Positions 37,883-49,382 of a stretch of 64,000 nucleotides of DNA are shown piece by piece. Origin of the DNA: JAEUMY01 sp033764435 (lineage in GTDB: Bacteria; Pseudomonadota; Gammaproteobacteria; Burkholderiales; Usitatibacteraceae); NCBI GenBank assembly GCA_033764435.1, contig JANRIX010000054.1, forward strand, positions 246,115 through 310,114, read 5' to 3'. A model generated the notes under the pieces. It saw nothing but the letters and a program-made list of their open reading frames with translations. It had not been told where the DNA came from and did not search any database. The stretch's first letter is position 1; every line of letters begins with the position of its first letter. A program made the position numbers and the translations under genes.

Positions 37883-38380
37883 ATGTCCGACACGCTGACC
37901 CATTTTGATGCGGCCGGTCAGGCGCACATGGTCGATGTCGGCGCCAAGGCCGAAACCCATCGCGTGGCGCGAGCGACTGGCCGCATTGTGATGCGGCCCG
38001 AAACGCTGGCGCTGGTGCGCCGGGGCGATGCCAAGAAGGGCGACGTGCTCGGCATTGCACGGATTGCCGGCATCCAGGGTGCGAAGCGCACGGCAGACCT
38101 CATTCCGTTGGCCCACCCGATTCCGATCAACCGCGTCGCAGTCACGTTCGATCTGGATGACGCCGGCGCCGCAGTCGACTGCGAGGCCGTCGTGGAAACC
38201 TTTGGCCGCACGGGCGTGGAGATGGAGGCGCTGACCGCCGTGAATGTGGCGCTGCTCACCATTTACGACATGCTGAAGGCCGTGGATCGTGGCATGCGCA
38301 TCGAATCGGTCCGGCTGCTGGAAAAGGCAGGTGGACGTTCCGGGCATTGGCACGCCGACGATCCGGCGCCGGGTGCTTGA
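37883..38380 (+). CDS. moaC: Cyclic pyranopterin monophosphate synthase MoaC
   Basis: MoaC forms cyclic pyranopterin monophosphate in molybdenum cofactor biosynthesis. The product has 165 residues from MSDTLTHFDAAGQAHMVDVG, which matches the family N-terminus. Other motifs are KKGDVLGIARIAGIQGAKRT, LIPLAHPIPI and GVEMEALTAVNVALLTIYDM. The frame also has ATG 37850, which would add 11 residues without similarity. No strong ribosome binding site precedes either. No other moa gene is adjacent; the neighbours are the divergent M48 protease gene and tusA. Confidence 0.95.
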   Translation: MSDTLTHFDAAGQAHMVDVGAKAETHRVARATGRIVMRPETLALVRRGDAKKGDVLGIARIAGIQGAKRTADLIPLAHPIPINRVAVTFDLDDAGAAVDCEAVVETFGRTGVEMEALTAVNVALLTIYDMLKAVDRGMRIESVRLLEKAGGRSGHWHADDPAPGA

Positions 38381-38478
38381 ATCCAGCAGTTTCCGCCTCA
38401 ATCTGCAAACGAATTCGGTCTAACAGGTCCTCGTACGTTTTGTGGGACCCGCACTACCGCTTCTCAAGGAATCCGACC

Positions 38479-38706
38479 ATGAACATCAACAAAGAACTCG
38501 ACGTCAAAGGCCTGAACTGCCCACTGCCCATTCTGCGCGCCAAGAAGGCGCTCAGCGAACTGGAATCCGGGCAGGTCCTCAAGGTGGTTGCGACCGACCC
38601 CGGCTCCGTGAAGGATTTCCAAGCGTTCTGCAAGCAGACCGGCAATCCGCTCCTGGAGCACTCGGCCAATGCGACCGAGTTCATCTTCCTGATGCAGAAG
38701 AAGTAG
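38479..38706 (+). CDS. tusA: Sulfurtransferase TusA family protein
   Basis: A 75-residue TusA-type protein with the active cysteine Cys14 in LNCPLPIL. It carries persulfide sulfur for tRNA 2-thiouridine, molybdenum cofactor or other pathways. The rest (RAKKALSELESGQVLKVVATDPGSVKDF) follows the family. AAGGA sits 8 bases before ATG 38479. The gene lies 98 bases after moaC, which fits the known sulfur transfer to molybdenum cofactor enzymes, but its acceptor is not shown by sequence. Confidence 0.94.
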   Translation: MNINKELDVKGLNCPLPILRAKKALSELESGQVLKVVATDPGSVKDFQAFCKQTGNPLLEHSANATEFIFLMQKK

Positions 38707-38714
38707 CGTTCGGG

Positions 38715-39515
38715 CTACTCGCCGCGGAACGCCGGCTTCCGCTTCTCCACGAAAGCGGTGACGCCTTCCTTGAAGTCATGGCCCGACGCACAGTCGGCGA
38801 AGGCCTTCACTTCTGCATCCAGTTGAGCATCCATTGGCCGGTCGAAGGTCGCGTTGATGAGTGCCTTGGTGTTGGCAAAGGCGTGTGACGGGCCGGCCGC
38901 AAGGCGTTGCGCCAGCTTGAGCGTCTCAGCTTCGAGCGCTCCCTCAGGCACCACCCAATTCAGCAGGCCGAGTTCGAGTGCTTTCGCCGCGCCGAAGGCG
39001 TCCGTGAGCAACGCCAGTTCCATCGCCTTGCGCGAGCCCACGATGCGCGGGAGGAAATGCGTGCTGCCGCCATCCGGCGACGTGCCGATGCGAGCATAGG
39101 CCAGGGTGAACTGGCTGGTGTCGGATGCGATGGCCAGATCGCACGCCAGCATCACCGACAGACCACCACCCGCGCAGGCGCCTTGCACGCTGGCAATCAC
39201 CGGCTTGCCCATGCGGCGGAGGGTCGTGATCGAATCGTGGAATGTGCCGCCCAGCTCGTGGAAGAGGGAAGACACCTCGTCCTTCTTTGCGTGGAACATG
39301 GCCACGTCGCCGCCGGCCATGAATGCCCTGCCAGCACCCTTCAGGATGACCACGCGAATATTCGCATCCTGCTCCACGCGGGCCAGGACCTCGCGCAGGC
39401 CGTACATCATCGCGTCATTCAGGGCGTTCAGCTGTGCCGGGCGATTGAGCGTGACGGTGGCGATGGCGCCATCGATGGACAGCAATACCGTGTCGTTGTT
39501 GGCCGTGTCATTCAT
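38715..39515 (-). CDS. Enoyl-CoA hydratase/isomerase family protein
   Basis: A 266-residue crotonase-fold protein. Signatures are VTLNRPAQLNALNDAM, the oxyanion-hole segment GAGRAFMAGGDVAMF, and VQGACAGGGLSVMLACDLAIASD. The usual second catalytic Glu region reads ARIGTSPDGGSTHFLPRIVG. In that position Asp replaces the catalytic Glu of hydratases, so isomerase or another crotonase reaction is possible. ATG 39515 overlaps the MFS gene stop. It is the last gene of the pepA operon and ends 8 bases from convergent tusA. One palindrome copy encodes Ala-Asn-Ile-Arg in QDANIRVVIL. Confidence 0.9.
   Translation of the reverse strand: MNDTANNDTVLLSIDGAIATVTLNRPAQLNALNDAMMYGLREVLARVEQDANIRVVILKGAGRAFMAGGDVAMFHAKKDEVSSLFHELGGTFHDSITTLRRMGKPVIASVQGACAGGGLSVMLACDLAIASDTSQFTLAYARIGTSPDGGSTHFLPRIVGSRKAMELALLTDAFGAAKALELGLLNWVVPEGALEAETLKLAQRLAAGPSHAFANTKALINATFDRPMDAQLDAEVKAFADCASGHDFKEGVTAFVEKRKPAFRGE
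39354..39365. repeat. Iterated palindrome GCGAATATTCGC, copy 12
   Basis: Exact copy inside the enoyl-CoA hydratase-like gene, Ala-Asn-Ile-Arg frame. Confidence 0.95.
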
Positions 39516-40792
39516 TGGTTGGGGTCCTGTGCGGGCGGCGGGATGATGCCCCGCTCGATGTAGATGGGGCGTAACGCATCGCGGAAGCGTGGCAACTGCC
39601 AGGCGAAGACCAGGCCGGTGACGAGGCAGATGCTGCCATTGATGAGAAAGGTGAACTGCGCGCCGATGTGATCCGCCAGCCAGCCTGAGGCCAAGTGGCC
39701 CAGCGGTGCCGCGCCGATGAACGATGCCGTGTAGAGCGAGACGACGCGGCTGCGTTTGTCGTCGTCCACAATCGATTGCAGGATGGTGTTGATCGTGGCG
39801 CCGGCAGTGATGAAGCCGAATCCCAGCACCGCCATGCACGCCAGCGACAGCCAGACGTTTCGCGAGAAGGAAAAGCCCGCCGTAGCGGCGCCGGCAACGA
39901 TGGCCGCGATGGCGATCCACTTGGCCATGCCGCGCACGTTCTTTCTGGCAGCCAGACGCAGGGCGCCAATGAATGCGCCGAGTCCAACCGCCGCGATGAA
40001 GTAGCCGACGAGCTCCGAGCCGCCCTGAAAGCTTTTCACCACGATGGCTGGCATCAGCGTGACATAGGGGCTGATAGTGAAGCTGATGACGCCAATCACC
40101 ACCAGCAACACGCGGATGACCGGCAGGCCGAAGGCATAGCGCCAGCCTTCCATGAGTTGCGCGGCGAAGCCGGCCGCCTTGCGAATATTCGCATCGGCCG
40201 CTTCCGCAATGCGAATATTCGCAAGCGAAATCAGCACCGCAATGGTGAGCACAGCGTTGACCGCATAGCACACCGTCTCGCTTGTCGCGGCAATGAGGAT
40301 GCCGCCCAGCGCAGGGCCGACAAGCCGTGTCGCGTTCATCAGGACCGAGTTCAGCGCGATCGCGTTGGGCAGATCGGCACGATCGTCGATCAGCTGAACG
40401 AAGAAGGATTGGCGGGTGGGTGTCTCGATGGCGTTCAGGATGCCGATGATGAACACGATGCCGACCAGCCAGGGCACGGTGATCAGCCCGAATCCCACCA
40501 GCAGAGCCAGCAGGATCGATTGCACGATGAGGAGCGATTGCACGACAAACAGCATGCGCCGCTTGTCGAAGCGGTCCCCCATCACGCCGGCAAATGGGGC
40601 CACGAACAGCATGGGACTGTGGGCCACGAAGCCGACCAGCCCGGTGATGGCGGTGGATCCCGACAATTCCCACGCGAGCCAGGTGTTGGCGATGCTCTGC
40701 ACCCAGGTGCCGATCATCGAGATTGCCTGACCGGCGTAGTAAGTGCGGAAGTTGCGATGGCGCAGCGCGCGCAGCGCGTCGGGAAGCGGCAT
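39512..40792 (-). CDS. Major facilitator superfamily exporter, EntS-like
   Basis: A 426-residue transporter with about twelve transmembrane helices, of the EntS/MFS_3 group (start RHRNFRTYYAGQAISMIGTWVQSIANTWLAWEL). The loop after helix 2 has GVMGDRFDKRRM, the MFS motif A. The long central cytoplasmic loop contains two Ala-Asn-Ile-Arg repeats (ANIRIAEAADANIRKAAG), both encoded by palindrome copies. Substrate unknown. The ATG follows directly after the valS TAG, and the stop overlaps the next gene, so translation is tightly coupled. Confidence 0.9.
   Translation of the reverse strand: MPLPDALRALRHRNFRTYYAGQAISMIGTWVQSIANTWLAWELSGSTAITGLVGFVAHSPMLFVAPFAGVMGDRFDKRRMLFVVQSLLIVQSILLALLVGFGLITVPWLVGIVFIIGILNAIETPTRQSFFVQLIDDRADLPNAIALNSVLMNATRLVGPALGGILIAATSETVCYAVNAVLTIAVLISLANIRIAEAADANIRKAAGFAAQLMEGWRYAFGLPVIRVLLVVIGVISFTISPYVTLMPAIVVKSFQGGSELVGYFIAAVGLGAFIGALRLAARKNVRGMAKWIAIAAIVAGAATAGFSFSRNVWLSLACMAVLGFGFITAGATINTILQSIVDDDKRSRVVSLYTASFIGAAPLGHLASGWLADHIGAQFTFLINGSICLVTGLVFAWQLPRFRDALRPIYIERGIIPPPAQDPNQ
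40181..40192. repeat. Iterated palindrome GCGAATATTCGC, copy 13
   Basis: Exact copy inside the MFS gene, Ala-Asn-Ile-Arg frame, exactly 30 bases before copy 14. Confidence 0.95.
40211..40222. repeat. Iterated palindrome GCGAATATTCGC, copy 14
   Basis: Exact copy inside the MFS gene, same frame as copy 13. Confidence 0.95.
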
Positions 40793-43657
<2,865 letters not shown>

Positions 43658-43665
43658 GGCGTGCT

Positions 43666-43677
43666 GCGAATATTCGC
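43666..43677. repeat. Iterated palindrome GCGAATATTCGC, copy 16
   Basis: Exact copy in the 42-base spacer upstream of valS, 8 bases before its ATG, at the place where a Shine-Dalgarno sequence would be expected. Confidence 0.95.
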
Positions 43678-43699
43678 AAGGGGCGGACGCGCCCTGCGG

Positions 43700-44104
43700 C
43701 TACTTCGGAGGATGTTGGGAGGGCGGGTTGAGCAGGGCTTCGTTGATGGCATCGCCGATGACATTGGCGATGTCGGGACTGAGGTCGGACAGGACGTGGC
43801 CAATGGTCACGCTGATCTGTGCGGCCATGCGCTCGGTCAGGCGCTCTTCGAATCGCGTGGTCAGCTCCTGTTCCACCCGGGCGAACACACGATCGAAGAT
43901 CTCTGCGGCGAGCTTCCTGGCTTCCTCGTCGCTGATGCCGCGCGGCAGCGCCACAGGGGTGACCGGCTTCCAGTCCGGCGCGCGCACGATCTCAGACAGC
44001 ACCGGGATGTTGCGATCTTCGGTACCTGACGCGTGGCGCTTCAGCAAGGCATCCACCTTGCTGCCGAGTGCATCCAGTGACTTGTCCGGTGGTTCAGTAC
44101 TCAC
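43700..44104 (-). CDS. Hypothetical protein between holC and valS (DUF2486-like)
   Basis: A 134-residue soluble, helical protein. Residues 1-50 are polar and probably disordered. Residues 55-125 form a helical block with EEARKLAAEIFDRVFARVEQEL and RFEERLTERMAAQISVTIGHVL. The length, position between holC and valS and helical content recall the DUF2486 proteins found at this place in Burkholderiales, but I cannot confirm membership. ATG 44104 overlaps the holC stop. Function unknown. Confidence 0.72.
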   Translation of the reverse strand: MSTEPPDKSLDALGSKVDALLKRHASGTEDRNIPVLSEIVRAPDWKPVTPVALPRGISDEEARKLAAEIFDRVFARVEQELTTRFEERLTERMAAQISVTIGHVLSDLSPDIANVIGDAINEALLNPPSQHPPK

Positions 44105-44526
44105 GTTGCCTTCCCCATGTCCTGGTGAGAAATCTCGAAGCCGCGCGATTTGTAGAAGCGCGCCCGTTCGCGCGCCTTGGCGCGGTCCGTCTCGTCCTGG
44201 CTCACGATCTCGCGAAGAAGCTCGAAGCGGCTGAAGAAGGGCGGCGGCTCATCGGCCAGATTGAGCAAGGCTTCGTGATGGTGAAGCCCGGTTTCGCCGC
44301 TCGCGATGACAATGGGTGTTTCTGCGGCCAGCACATCACCTGCGCGCACATGGGGGACAAAGGACAGCTGCTGAAACGTCCACAGCATGCGGTCGAAGGT
44401 GTCTGCAACATCCCGGTCGGGTGCGTAGACGATAAGGCGCTTGCCTTCGTCCACCGCCCGCTTGGCCAGCTTGCAGGCGAAGCCCAGCTTGTCCGGCACG
44501 TTGTAGAACACCTTCACCTCGGTCAT
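44101..44526 (-). CDS. holC: DNA polymerase III chi subunit
   Basis: HolC (chi) bridges the clamp loader and SSB. The 141-residue product begins MTEVKVFYNVPDKLGFACKLA and contains DRMLWTFQQLSFVPHV and RFYKSRGFEISHQ. These match proteobacterial chi, with the usual pattern of a reactive N-terminal segment and a central W/F-rich strand. The frame extends upstream into pepA, but conservation begins at ATG 44526. It lies 20 bases after the pepA stop, the standard pepA-holC-valS order. Confidence 0.93.
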   Translation of the reverse strand: MTEVKVFYNVPDKLGFACKLAKRAVDEGKRLIVYAPDRDVADTFDRMLWTFQQLSFVPHVRAGDVLAAETPIVIASGETGLHHHEALLNLADEPPPFFSRFELLREIVSQDETDRAKARERARFYKSRGFEISHQDMGKAT

Positions 44527-44546
44527 GCCTGTGCGCGTCCCTGCGC

Positions 44547-46037
44547 TTACTTCAGGCCAGCGCGACCCAGCAGGAACTGGGCAAGCAGCGGCACCGGACG
44601 ACCGGTGGCACCCTTCTCGGCGCCCGACTTCCACGCGGTACCTGCGATATCCAGGTGCGCCCAGTCATACTGCTTGGCGAAGCGGGACAGGAAGCAGGCT
44701 GCGGTAATGCTGCCTCCGGCGCGGCCGCCGCTGATGTTGGGAATATCGGCGAAATTGCTCTTCAGCAGATCGTTGTATTCGTCAAACATCGGCAGGTGCC
44801 AGGCGAGGTCCAGCTTCTCGTTGCCGGCAGCAACGAGCTCGTGCGCCAGTGCGTCCTTGTTGGCGAAAACGCCGGTGGTGATGTGGCCCAATGCAATGAC
44901 CATGGCACCCGTCAGCGTGGCCGCATCGACGACCGCGGCGGGCTTGAAGCGCTCGGCGTAGGTGAGCGCGTCGCACAGGATCAGACGGCCTTCGGCATCG
45001 GTATTGAGAATTTCGACCGTGTGGCCGCCCATGCTCTTCACGATATCGCCAGGGCGGGTGGCGTTGCCGCCCGGCATGTTCTCGCAGGTCGGAACCAGCA
45101 TGACCACGTTGAGGGGGAGTTTCAGCAGGCCGACCGTCTTCATCGTGCCCAGCATCGCGGCAGCGCCGCCCATGTCGTACTTCATCTCGTCCATCTCGGC
45201 GGCGGGCTTGAGCGAAATGCCGCCGGTGTCGAAGGTGATGCCTTTGCCAACCAGCACGACCGGCTTGTCGACCTTCTTGCCGCCGTTGTGCTCCAGCACG
45301 ATGAATTTCGGCGGCTGGTAGCTGGCCTTGGAGACGGAGAGCAGGGTGTTCATGCCCAGCTTCTCCATGTCCTTCTTTTCCAGAATGGTCGCCTTGAACT
45401 TGAACTGCTTGGCCAGCTGCTTGGCGGTATCTGCCAGGTAGGTTGGCGTGCAGATGTTGGGCGGCAGGTTGCCCAGGGTCTTGGTCAGGCTCATGCCTTC
45501 GCCGACGGCTTCGCCGCGACGCAGGGCCTCCTTGGCACGGGCGGCATCATGCTTGGCCGGAATGTGGAATGCTACGGCCTTCCCGACATTGCGGCTGTCG
45601 CCATTGCTCTTCAACTGATCAAAACGATAGGCGGCGTCGATGGCCAGGACCGCAGCCTGTTCCAGCTTCCAGTACAGGTCGTCACCGGCTTGTTTGGTGT
45701 CGAACGAGAGCAACACGTCGGTGACGGCCGTTCCCTTGAGGGCCTTGAAGCCAGCAGCCAGTGCGGCGGCAAAGGTCTTGCGGCTGTAGGATTTCTCCGC
45801 GCCCAGGCCGACGAGCAGCACTCGCTGCGCGGCAATGCCTTTATCGATGTGGAGCAGCAGGGTGGAACCGGTCTTGCCCGAGATGTCGCCACTCTTCACG
45901 GCGCGCGACAGCGCCTGCCCGGTGGCCTTGTCCAGTTTCTCGCCGGCTTCATCCAGCTGCTTCGAATCGTAGACGCCAACCAGGATGCAGGCGGTCTTGA
46001 TCTGGCTGAGGTCACCACTCTTTATGCTAAATTCCAT
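44547..46037 (-). CDS. pepA: Leucyl aminopeptidase
   Basis: A 496-residue M17 aminopeptidase that releases N-terminal residues from peptides and in E. coli also acts as a DNA-binding factor in ColE1 cer recombination. The dimetal signature NTDAEGRL is present. GKGITFDTGGISLKPA, the Lys/Asp metal ligand region, and YDMGGAAAMLG are present too. GGAGAG lies just upstream of ATG 46037. It is the first gene of a six-gene minus-strand operon, divergent from lptF with 129 bases between them. Confidence 0.97.
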   Translation of the reverse strand: MEFSIKSGDLSQIKTACILVGVYDSKQLDEAGEKLDKATGQALSRAVKSGDISGKTGSTLLLHIDKGIAAQRVLLVGLGAEKSYSRKTFAAALAAGFKALKGTAVTDVLLSFDTKQAGDDLYWKLEQAAVLAIDAAYRFDQLKSNGDSRNVGKAVAFHIPAKHDAARAKEALRRGEAVGEGMSLTKTLGNLPPNICTPTYLADTAKQLAKQFKFKATILEKKDMEKLGMNTLLSVSKASYQPPKFIVLEHNGGKKVDKPVVLVGKGITFDTGGISLKPAAEMDEMKYDMGGAAAMLGTMKTVGLLKLPLNVVMLVPTCENMPGGNATRPGDIVKSMGGHTVEILNTDAEGRLILCDALTYAERFKPAAVVDAATLTGAMVIALGHITTGVFANKDALAHELVAAGNEKLDLAWHLPMFDEYNDLLKSNFADIPNISGGRAGGSITAACFLSRFAKQYDWAHLDIAGTAWKSGAEKGATGRPVPLLAQFLLGRAGLK

Positions 46038-46166
46038 GCGCTCTCTCCGGGGTACGTGCTGTTGCGTGCAATTGTCGACTGATCCGCCGGACGGAACGCG
46101 CGAAACGCGGGCTGCGCTTCAGACACGTCGTGCCCTGACGAAAAACATGAACCGGAAATTATACGC

Positions 46167-47252
46167 GTGAGCATCTTCAATCGCAGTTTGATGCGGGAAT
46201 TCCTGTCCGTCGGCGGCGCCGTCGGGCTGGTGCTGCTGCTCATCATCCTCACGCGATTGCTGATCCGCTTTCTGGGGGATGCGGCAGGCGGTCTCGTCGA
46301 GGCCGAAGCGGTGCTGGCGTTGATGGGATTCAGCCTTCTTTCCTATCTGCCAGTTGTCCTGTGTCTCGCCGTGTTTGTATCGGTGTTGCTGACACTTTCA
46401 CGGAGTTATCGGGACAGCGAAATGCAGGTGTGGTTCTCTTCCGGGCTCTCCCTGCTGGCATGGATCCACCCGGTTATGCGAGTGGCGCTCCCGGTCGCGA
46501 TTGTCGTGGCGCTGATGAGCCTCTTTCTCACACCTTGGACGCTGGCGCAGAGCCAGAGCTATCTGGCTAAGCTTAAGAGTCGGGATGACGTGTCGCGTGT
46601 CACGCCGGGCACCTTCTACGAATCCAAGAGCGCCCAGCGTGTTGCGTTCGTGGATGCAACCTCGGATACGCAGCAGAACGTCAACAACGTGTTCGTCGAG
46701 TCCAAGCGCCAGGACAAGGTGAGCGTGGTCGTGGCCGAACGTGGCCTGCAGCGAACAGAGCCGAATGGCGAACGTTTCCTCGTGCTGGAAAGAGGCCGGC
46801 AGTACGAGGGCGTGCCAGGAACGGCCGAGTACCAGATTGTCGATTTCGAGACCTACTCCATGCGGATTGACAACAAGGAACCGGTCCCGGAAACGCCCTC
46901 GACTCGAGCGATGAGTGTGCAGGAGCTGTGGAAGAGTGCGTCCCCGGAGTCGTTCGCGGAGTTCCACTGGCGTATGGCGTTGCCCATCGTCACGCTACTG
47001 CTGGCGCTCGCCGCCATCCCGCTGTCTTTCGTCAATCCGCGCTCCGGCCGGTCCTGGAACCTGCTGATTGCCATTCTGGTATTCGTCCTGTACTACAACA
47101 CCTTGAATATTTTCCAGGTGTGGACGGCCAAGGAGCGCATCCCGGTCTGGGTGGGCATGTGGCCGGTGCACTTCGCGATGTTGCTGATCCTGCTTGGCCT
47201 GTTCTCTCGGCAGATGCTCGCATTGCGCTGGCTGGTCTTTTCGCGCCGTTGA
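46167..47252 (+). CDS. lptF: LPS export system permease LptF
   Basis: LptF forms the inner membrane LPS extractor with LptG and the LptB ATPase. The 361-residue product has an N-terminal membrane block (MSIFNRSLMREFLSVGGAVGLVLLLIILTRLL), a periplasmic beta-jellyroll (about 130-245) and a C-terminal membrane block (about 265-355). The PLSFVNPRSGRSWNLLIAI segment is typical. The start is GTG 46167. lptG usually follows directly, but here a tRNA-Ser gene and a glycan locus follow, so lptG must be elsewhere. Confidence 0.93.
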   Translation: MSIFNRSLMREFLSVGGAVGLVLLLIILTRLLIRFLGDAAGGLVEAEAVLALMGFSLLSYLPVVLCLAVFVSVLLTLSRSYRDSEMQVWFSSGLSLLAWIHPVMRVALPVAIVVALMSLFLTPWTLAQSQSYLAKLKSRDDVSRVTPGTFYESKSAQRVAFVDATSDTQQNVNNVFVESKRQDKVSVVVAERGLQRTEPNGERFLVLERGRQYEGVPGTAEYQIVDFETYSMRIDNKEPVPETPSTRAMSVQELWKSASPESFAEFHWRMALPIVTLLLALAAIPLSFVNPRSGRSWNLLIAILVFVLYYNTLNIFQVWTAKERIPVWVGMWPVHFAMLLILLGLFSRQMLALRWLVFSRR

Positions 47253-47358
47253 CATCGTGCGGGCTTGTCAGACTTCGCGGATTGCTCGTGGTCGACCCAA
47301 CAGCTATAATCATCGGCTTTCCCGGCTTGCTGATCGTGGGAAATGTCTGAAATACCGC

Positions 47359-47449
47359 GGAGAGATGGATGAGCGGTTTAAGTCGCACGCCTGGAAAGCG
47401 TGTAAGGGTTAACAGCCCTTCGGGGGTTCGAATCCCCCTCTCTCCGCCA
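47359..47449 (+). tRNA. tRNA-Ser (anticodon GGA)
   Basis: The acceptor GGAGAGA pairs with TCTCTCC (47439-47445), and GCCA is encoded. The anticodon loop CTGGAAA gives GGA. A long variable arm, as in all tRNA-Ser, brings the length to 91 bases. A glycan gene cluster begins 13 bases downstream. Confidence 0.96.
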
Positions 47450-47462
47450 CACCCCCCACCCT

Positions 47463-49382
47463 ATGCGTCCATCGTCTGACCCTGCCGGTAGTCTGCCGTT
47501 TACCGGTGAGCGCTTCACGCCGGAGTGCATGGGCAGCATTTGGCATGAACACTGGCATCGGTACGTTCTCGCTGCTAGGCTGGCTGAGGGATTGGACGTG
47601 CTTGATGCCGCATGCGGCGAGGGCTTCGGTTCCCATCATCTGGCGCGTTTTGCTCGCTCTGTTCATGGCGTCGACATCTCGGCCCAAGCGATCGAACATG
47701 CGCGCCAGCGCTATGGCGGTCAGGCAAATCTGAGCTATCACGAGGCATCTGTCACCGCATTGCCGCTAACCGATGCGAGCGTCGATTTGGTTGTTTCGTT
47801 TGAAACGATCGAGCACCTGCGCGAACAGGACGAGATGCTGGCTGAGTTCAAGCGCGTTTTGCGGCCGGGCGGACTGCTGGCACTTTCCAGTCCCAACAGG
47901 CCTATTTACAGCGACGAGGCCGGTGCGCGCAATGAGTTTCATTTGCGCGAACTGGATCGCGATGAGTTGCAACGTTTGGTCGGGAATCAGTTTGAATCTG
48001 CGGCTTGGTTCGGACAACGCCTGCTATTCCAGTCCGTGATCTGGAGCGAGGCGGCAGAAGACGCTGGCGGCGAAATGCTGAGACACGAAGGGGGCGAGAA
48101 TGTAACCGTCAGGCAAGCGCCCGATCCCATGTACTTCATTTTGCTGTGTGGATCACCGGCCGACGTGGCACGCGCCGTTGCGCGCTGGCGCAGCCTGTCC
48201 TGTTTCGCAGATCCTCAGCTTTCTTTGCTCAGGGAGTATGAGTGGCTTGCGCGATATCGCTGGGATGCGCAGCAGCAGATCGGTGACCTCAATGCCGAAG
48301 TGGCCACGCTGCGGGCAAAGGGAATCAGCGCAGCGGAACAGCCGGATTCCGCTGCGCTGGCCCAGGTCGTAACCCTTGAGCAGCAGCTGTCCGCGAAATC
48401 GGCACAGTTGGCGGCTGCGCTGCGGGATCGCGACGAGATGGCGCGCCGCTGGCGGCACCGGGAATCACTGGCAGGCTGGCTGAAGTGGCCGCTGCACATC
48501 ATCCGGCACGCGCTCTCGGCAGGTTCACCTGAAGTGCCACCCCCGTACATCACCATCCCGGTGTACAACGGCGGAGATGCCGCGCGCCGATGCATCGAGA
48601 GCGTGCTGTCATCAGATCTGCCGAAGCTTGTGCGTGTCCTGGTCGTGGATGATGCGTCAACTGATGAGGCCTTGCGGTCCCACCTGGATCAGTTGGCGGC
48701 CGGCGGCAGAATCTCGCTGTTGCGGCATGGTTCCAATCTGGGCTTTGTTCATGCCGCAAACCGGGGCTTGTGCCATTGGCCGGATCGGGACGTCGTGCTA
48801 TTGAATAGCGACACCGAGGTTGCCAACGACTGGATTGCGCGCTTGATGCGTTGCGCGAGGCAGGCCGATGATATCGGCACGGTCACACCCTTCTCCAACA
48901 ACGCGACCATTTGCAGCTTTCCGCGCTTTTGCGAGAGAAATCCATTGCCCAAAGGATTCGACGTCGGTACTCTGGATCGTCGGTTTCGTGAAGTCAATCA
49001 AGGGCGCTTTCACGAGATTCCAACGGCGGTGGGTTTCTGCATGTACATCAAACGCGCCTGCCTGGATCGAGTCGGGCTTTTTGATGCCAAGCGCTTCGGT
49101 CGGGGATACGGTGAAGAAAATGACTTCTGCATGCGGGCGTCTACAGCCGGCTGGCGGCACATGCTGTGCGCAGACGTGTTCGTTTATCACGAAGGTGGCG
49201 TCAGCTTTGGTCTCGAGTCAGAAGAACGAGTTGCTGCAGCTCAAGCGGTGTTGCGACAGCTTCATCCGCAGTACGAATCCCGCGTGAGGGATTTTGTGGC
49301 TAAGGATGGCCTCAGGCCGCTGAGAGATGCCGTGAGCGATGTGATCGATTGGCATCAGATGGATGATGGCCAGAGTGTCTGA
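47463..49382 (+). CDS. Fusion of SAM methyltransferase and family 2 glycosyltransferase
   Basis: A 639-residue bifunctional protein. Residues 1-250 are a class I methyltransferase (LDAACGEGFGSHHLA, VDLVVSFETIEHL, RVLRPGGLLALSSPN). A coiled-coil linker (about 255-335) follows. Residues about 355-600 are a GT-A type GT2 domain with ITIPVYNGGDAARRCIESVL, VVDDASTDEAL and VLLNSDTEV as the DxD-like metal site. The acceptor and sugar are unknown. It starts 13 bases after tRNA-Ser and overlaps the next gene by one base. It belongs to a surface-polysaccharide-type locus of four genes. Confidence 0.88.
   Translation: MRPSSDPAGSLPFTGERFTPECMGSIWHEHWHRYVLAARLAEGLDVLDAACGEGFGSHHLARFARSVHGVDISAQAIEHARQRYGGQANLSYHEASVTALPLTDASVDLVVSFETIEHLREQDEMLAEFKRVLRPGGLLALSSPNRPIYSDEAGARNEFHLRELDRDELQRLVGNQFESAAWFGQRLLFQSVIWSEAAEDAGGEMLRHEGGENVTVRQAPDPMYFILLCGSPADVARAVARWRSLSCFADPQLSLLREYEWLARYRWDAQQQIGDLNAEVATLRAKGISAAEQPDSAALAQVVTLEQQLSAKSAQLAAALRDRDEMARRWRHRESLAGWLKWPLHIIRHALSAGSPEVPPPYITIPVYNGGDAARRCIESVLSSDLPKLVRVLVVDDASTDEALRSHLDQLAAGGRISLLRHGSNLGFVHAANRGLCHWPDRDVVLLNSDTEVANDWIARLMRCARQADDIGTVTPFSNNATICSFPRFCERNPLPKGFDVGTLDRRFREVNQGRFHEIPTAVGFCMYIKRACLDRVGLFDAKRFGRGYGEENDFCMRASTAGWRHMLCADVFVYHEGGVSFGLESEERVAAAQAVLRQLHPQYESRVRDFVAKDGLRPLRDAVSDVIDWHQMDDGQSV

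Noticed and set aside
44655..46082. Open frame of 475 codons opposite pepA
   Set aside because: Antisense shadow of pepA.
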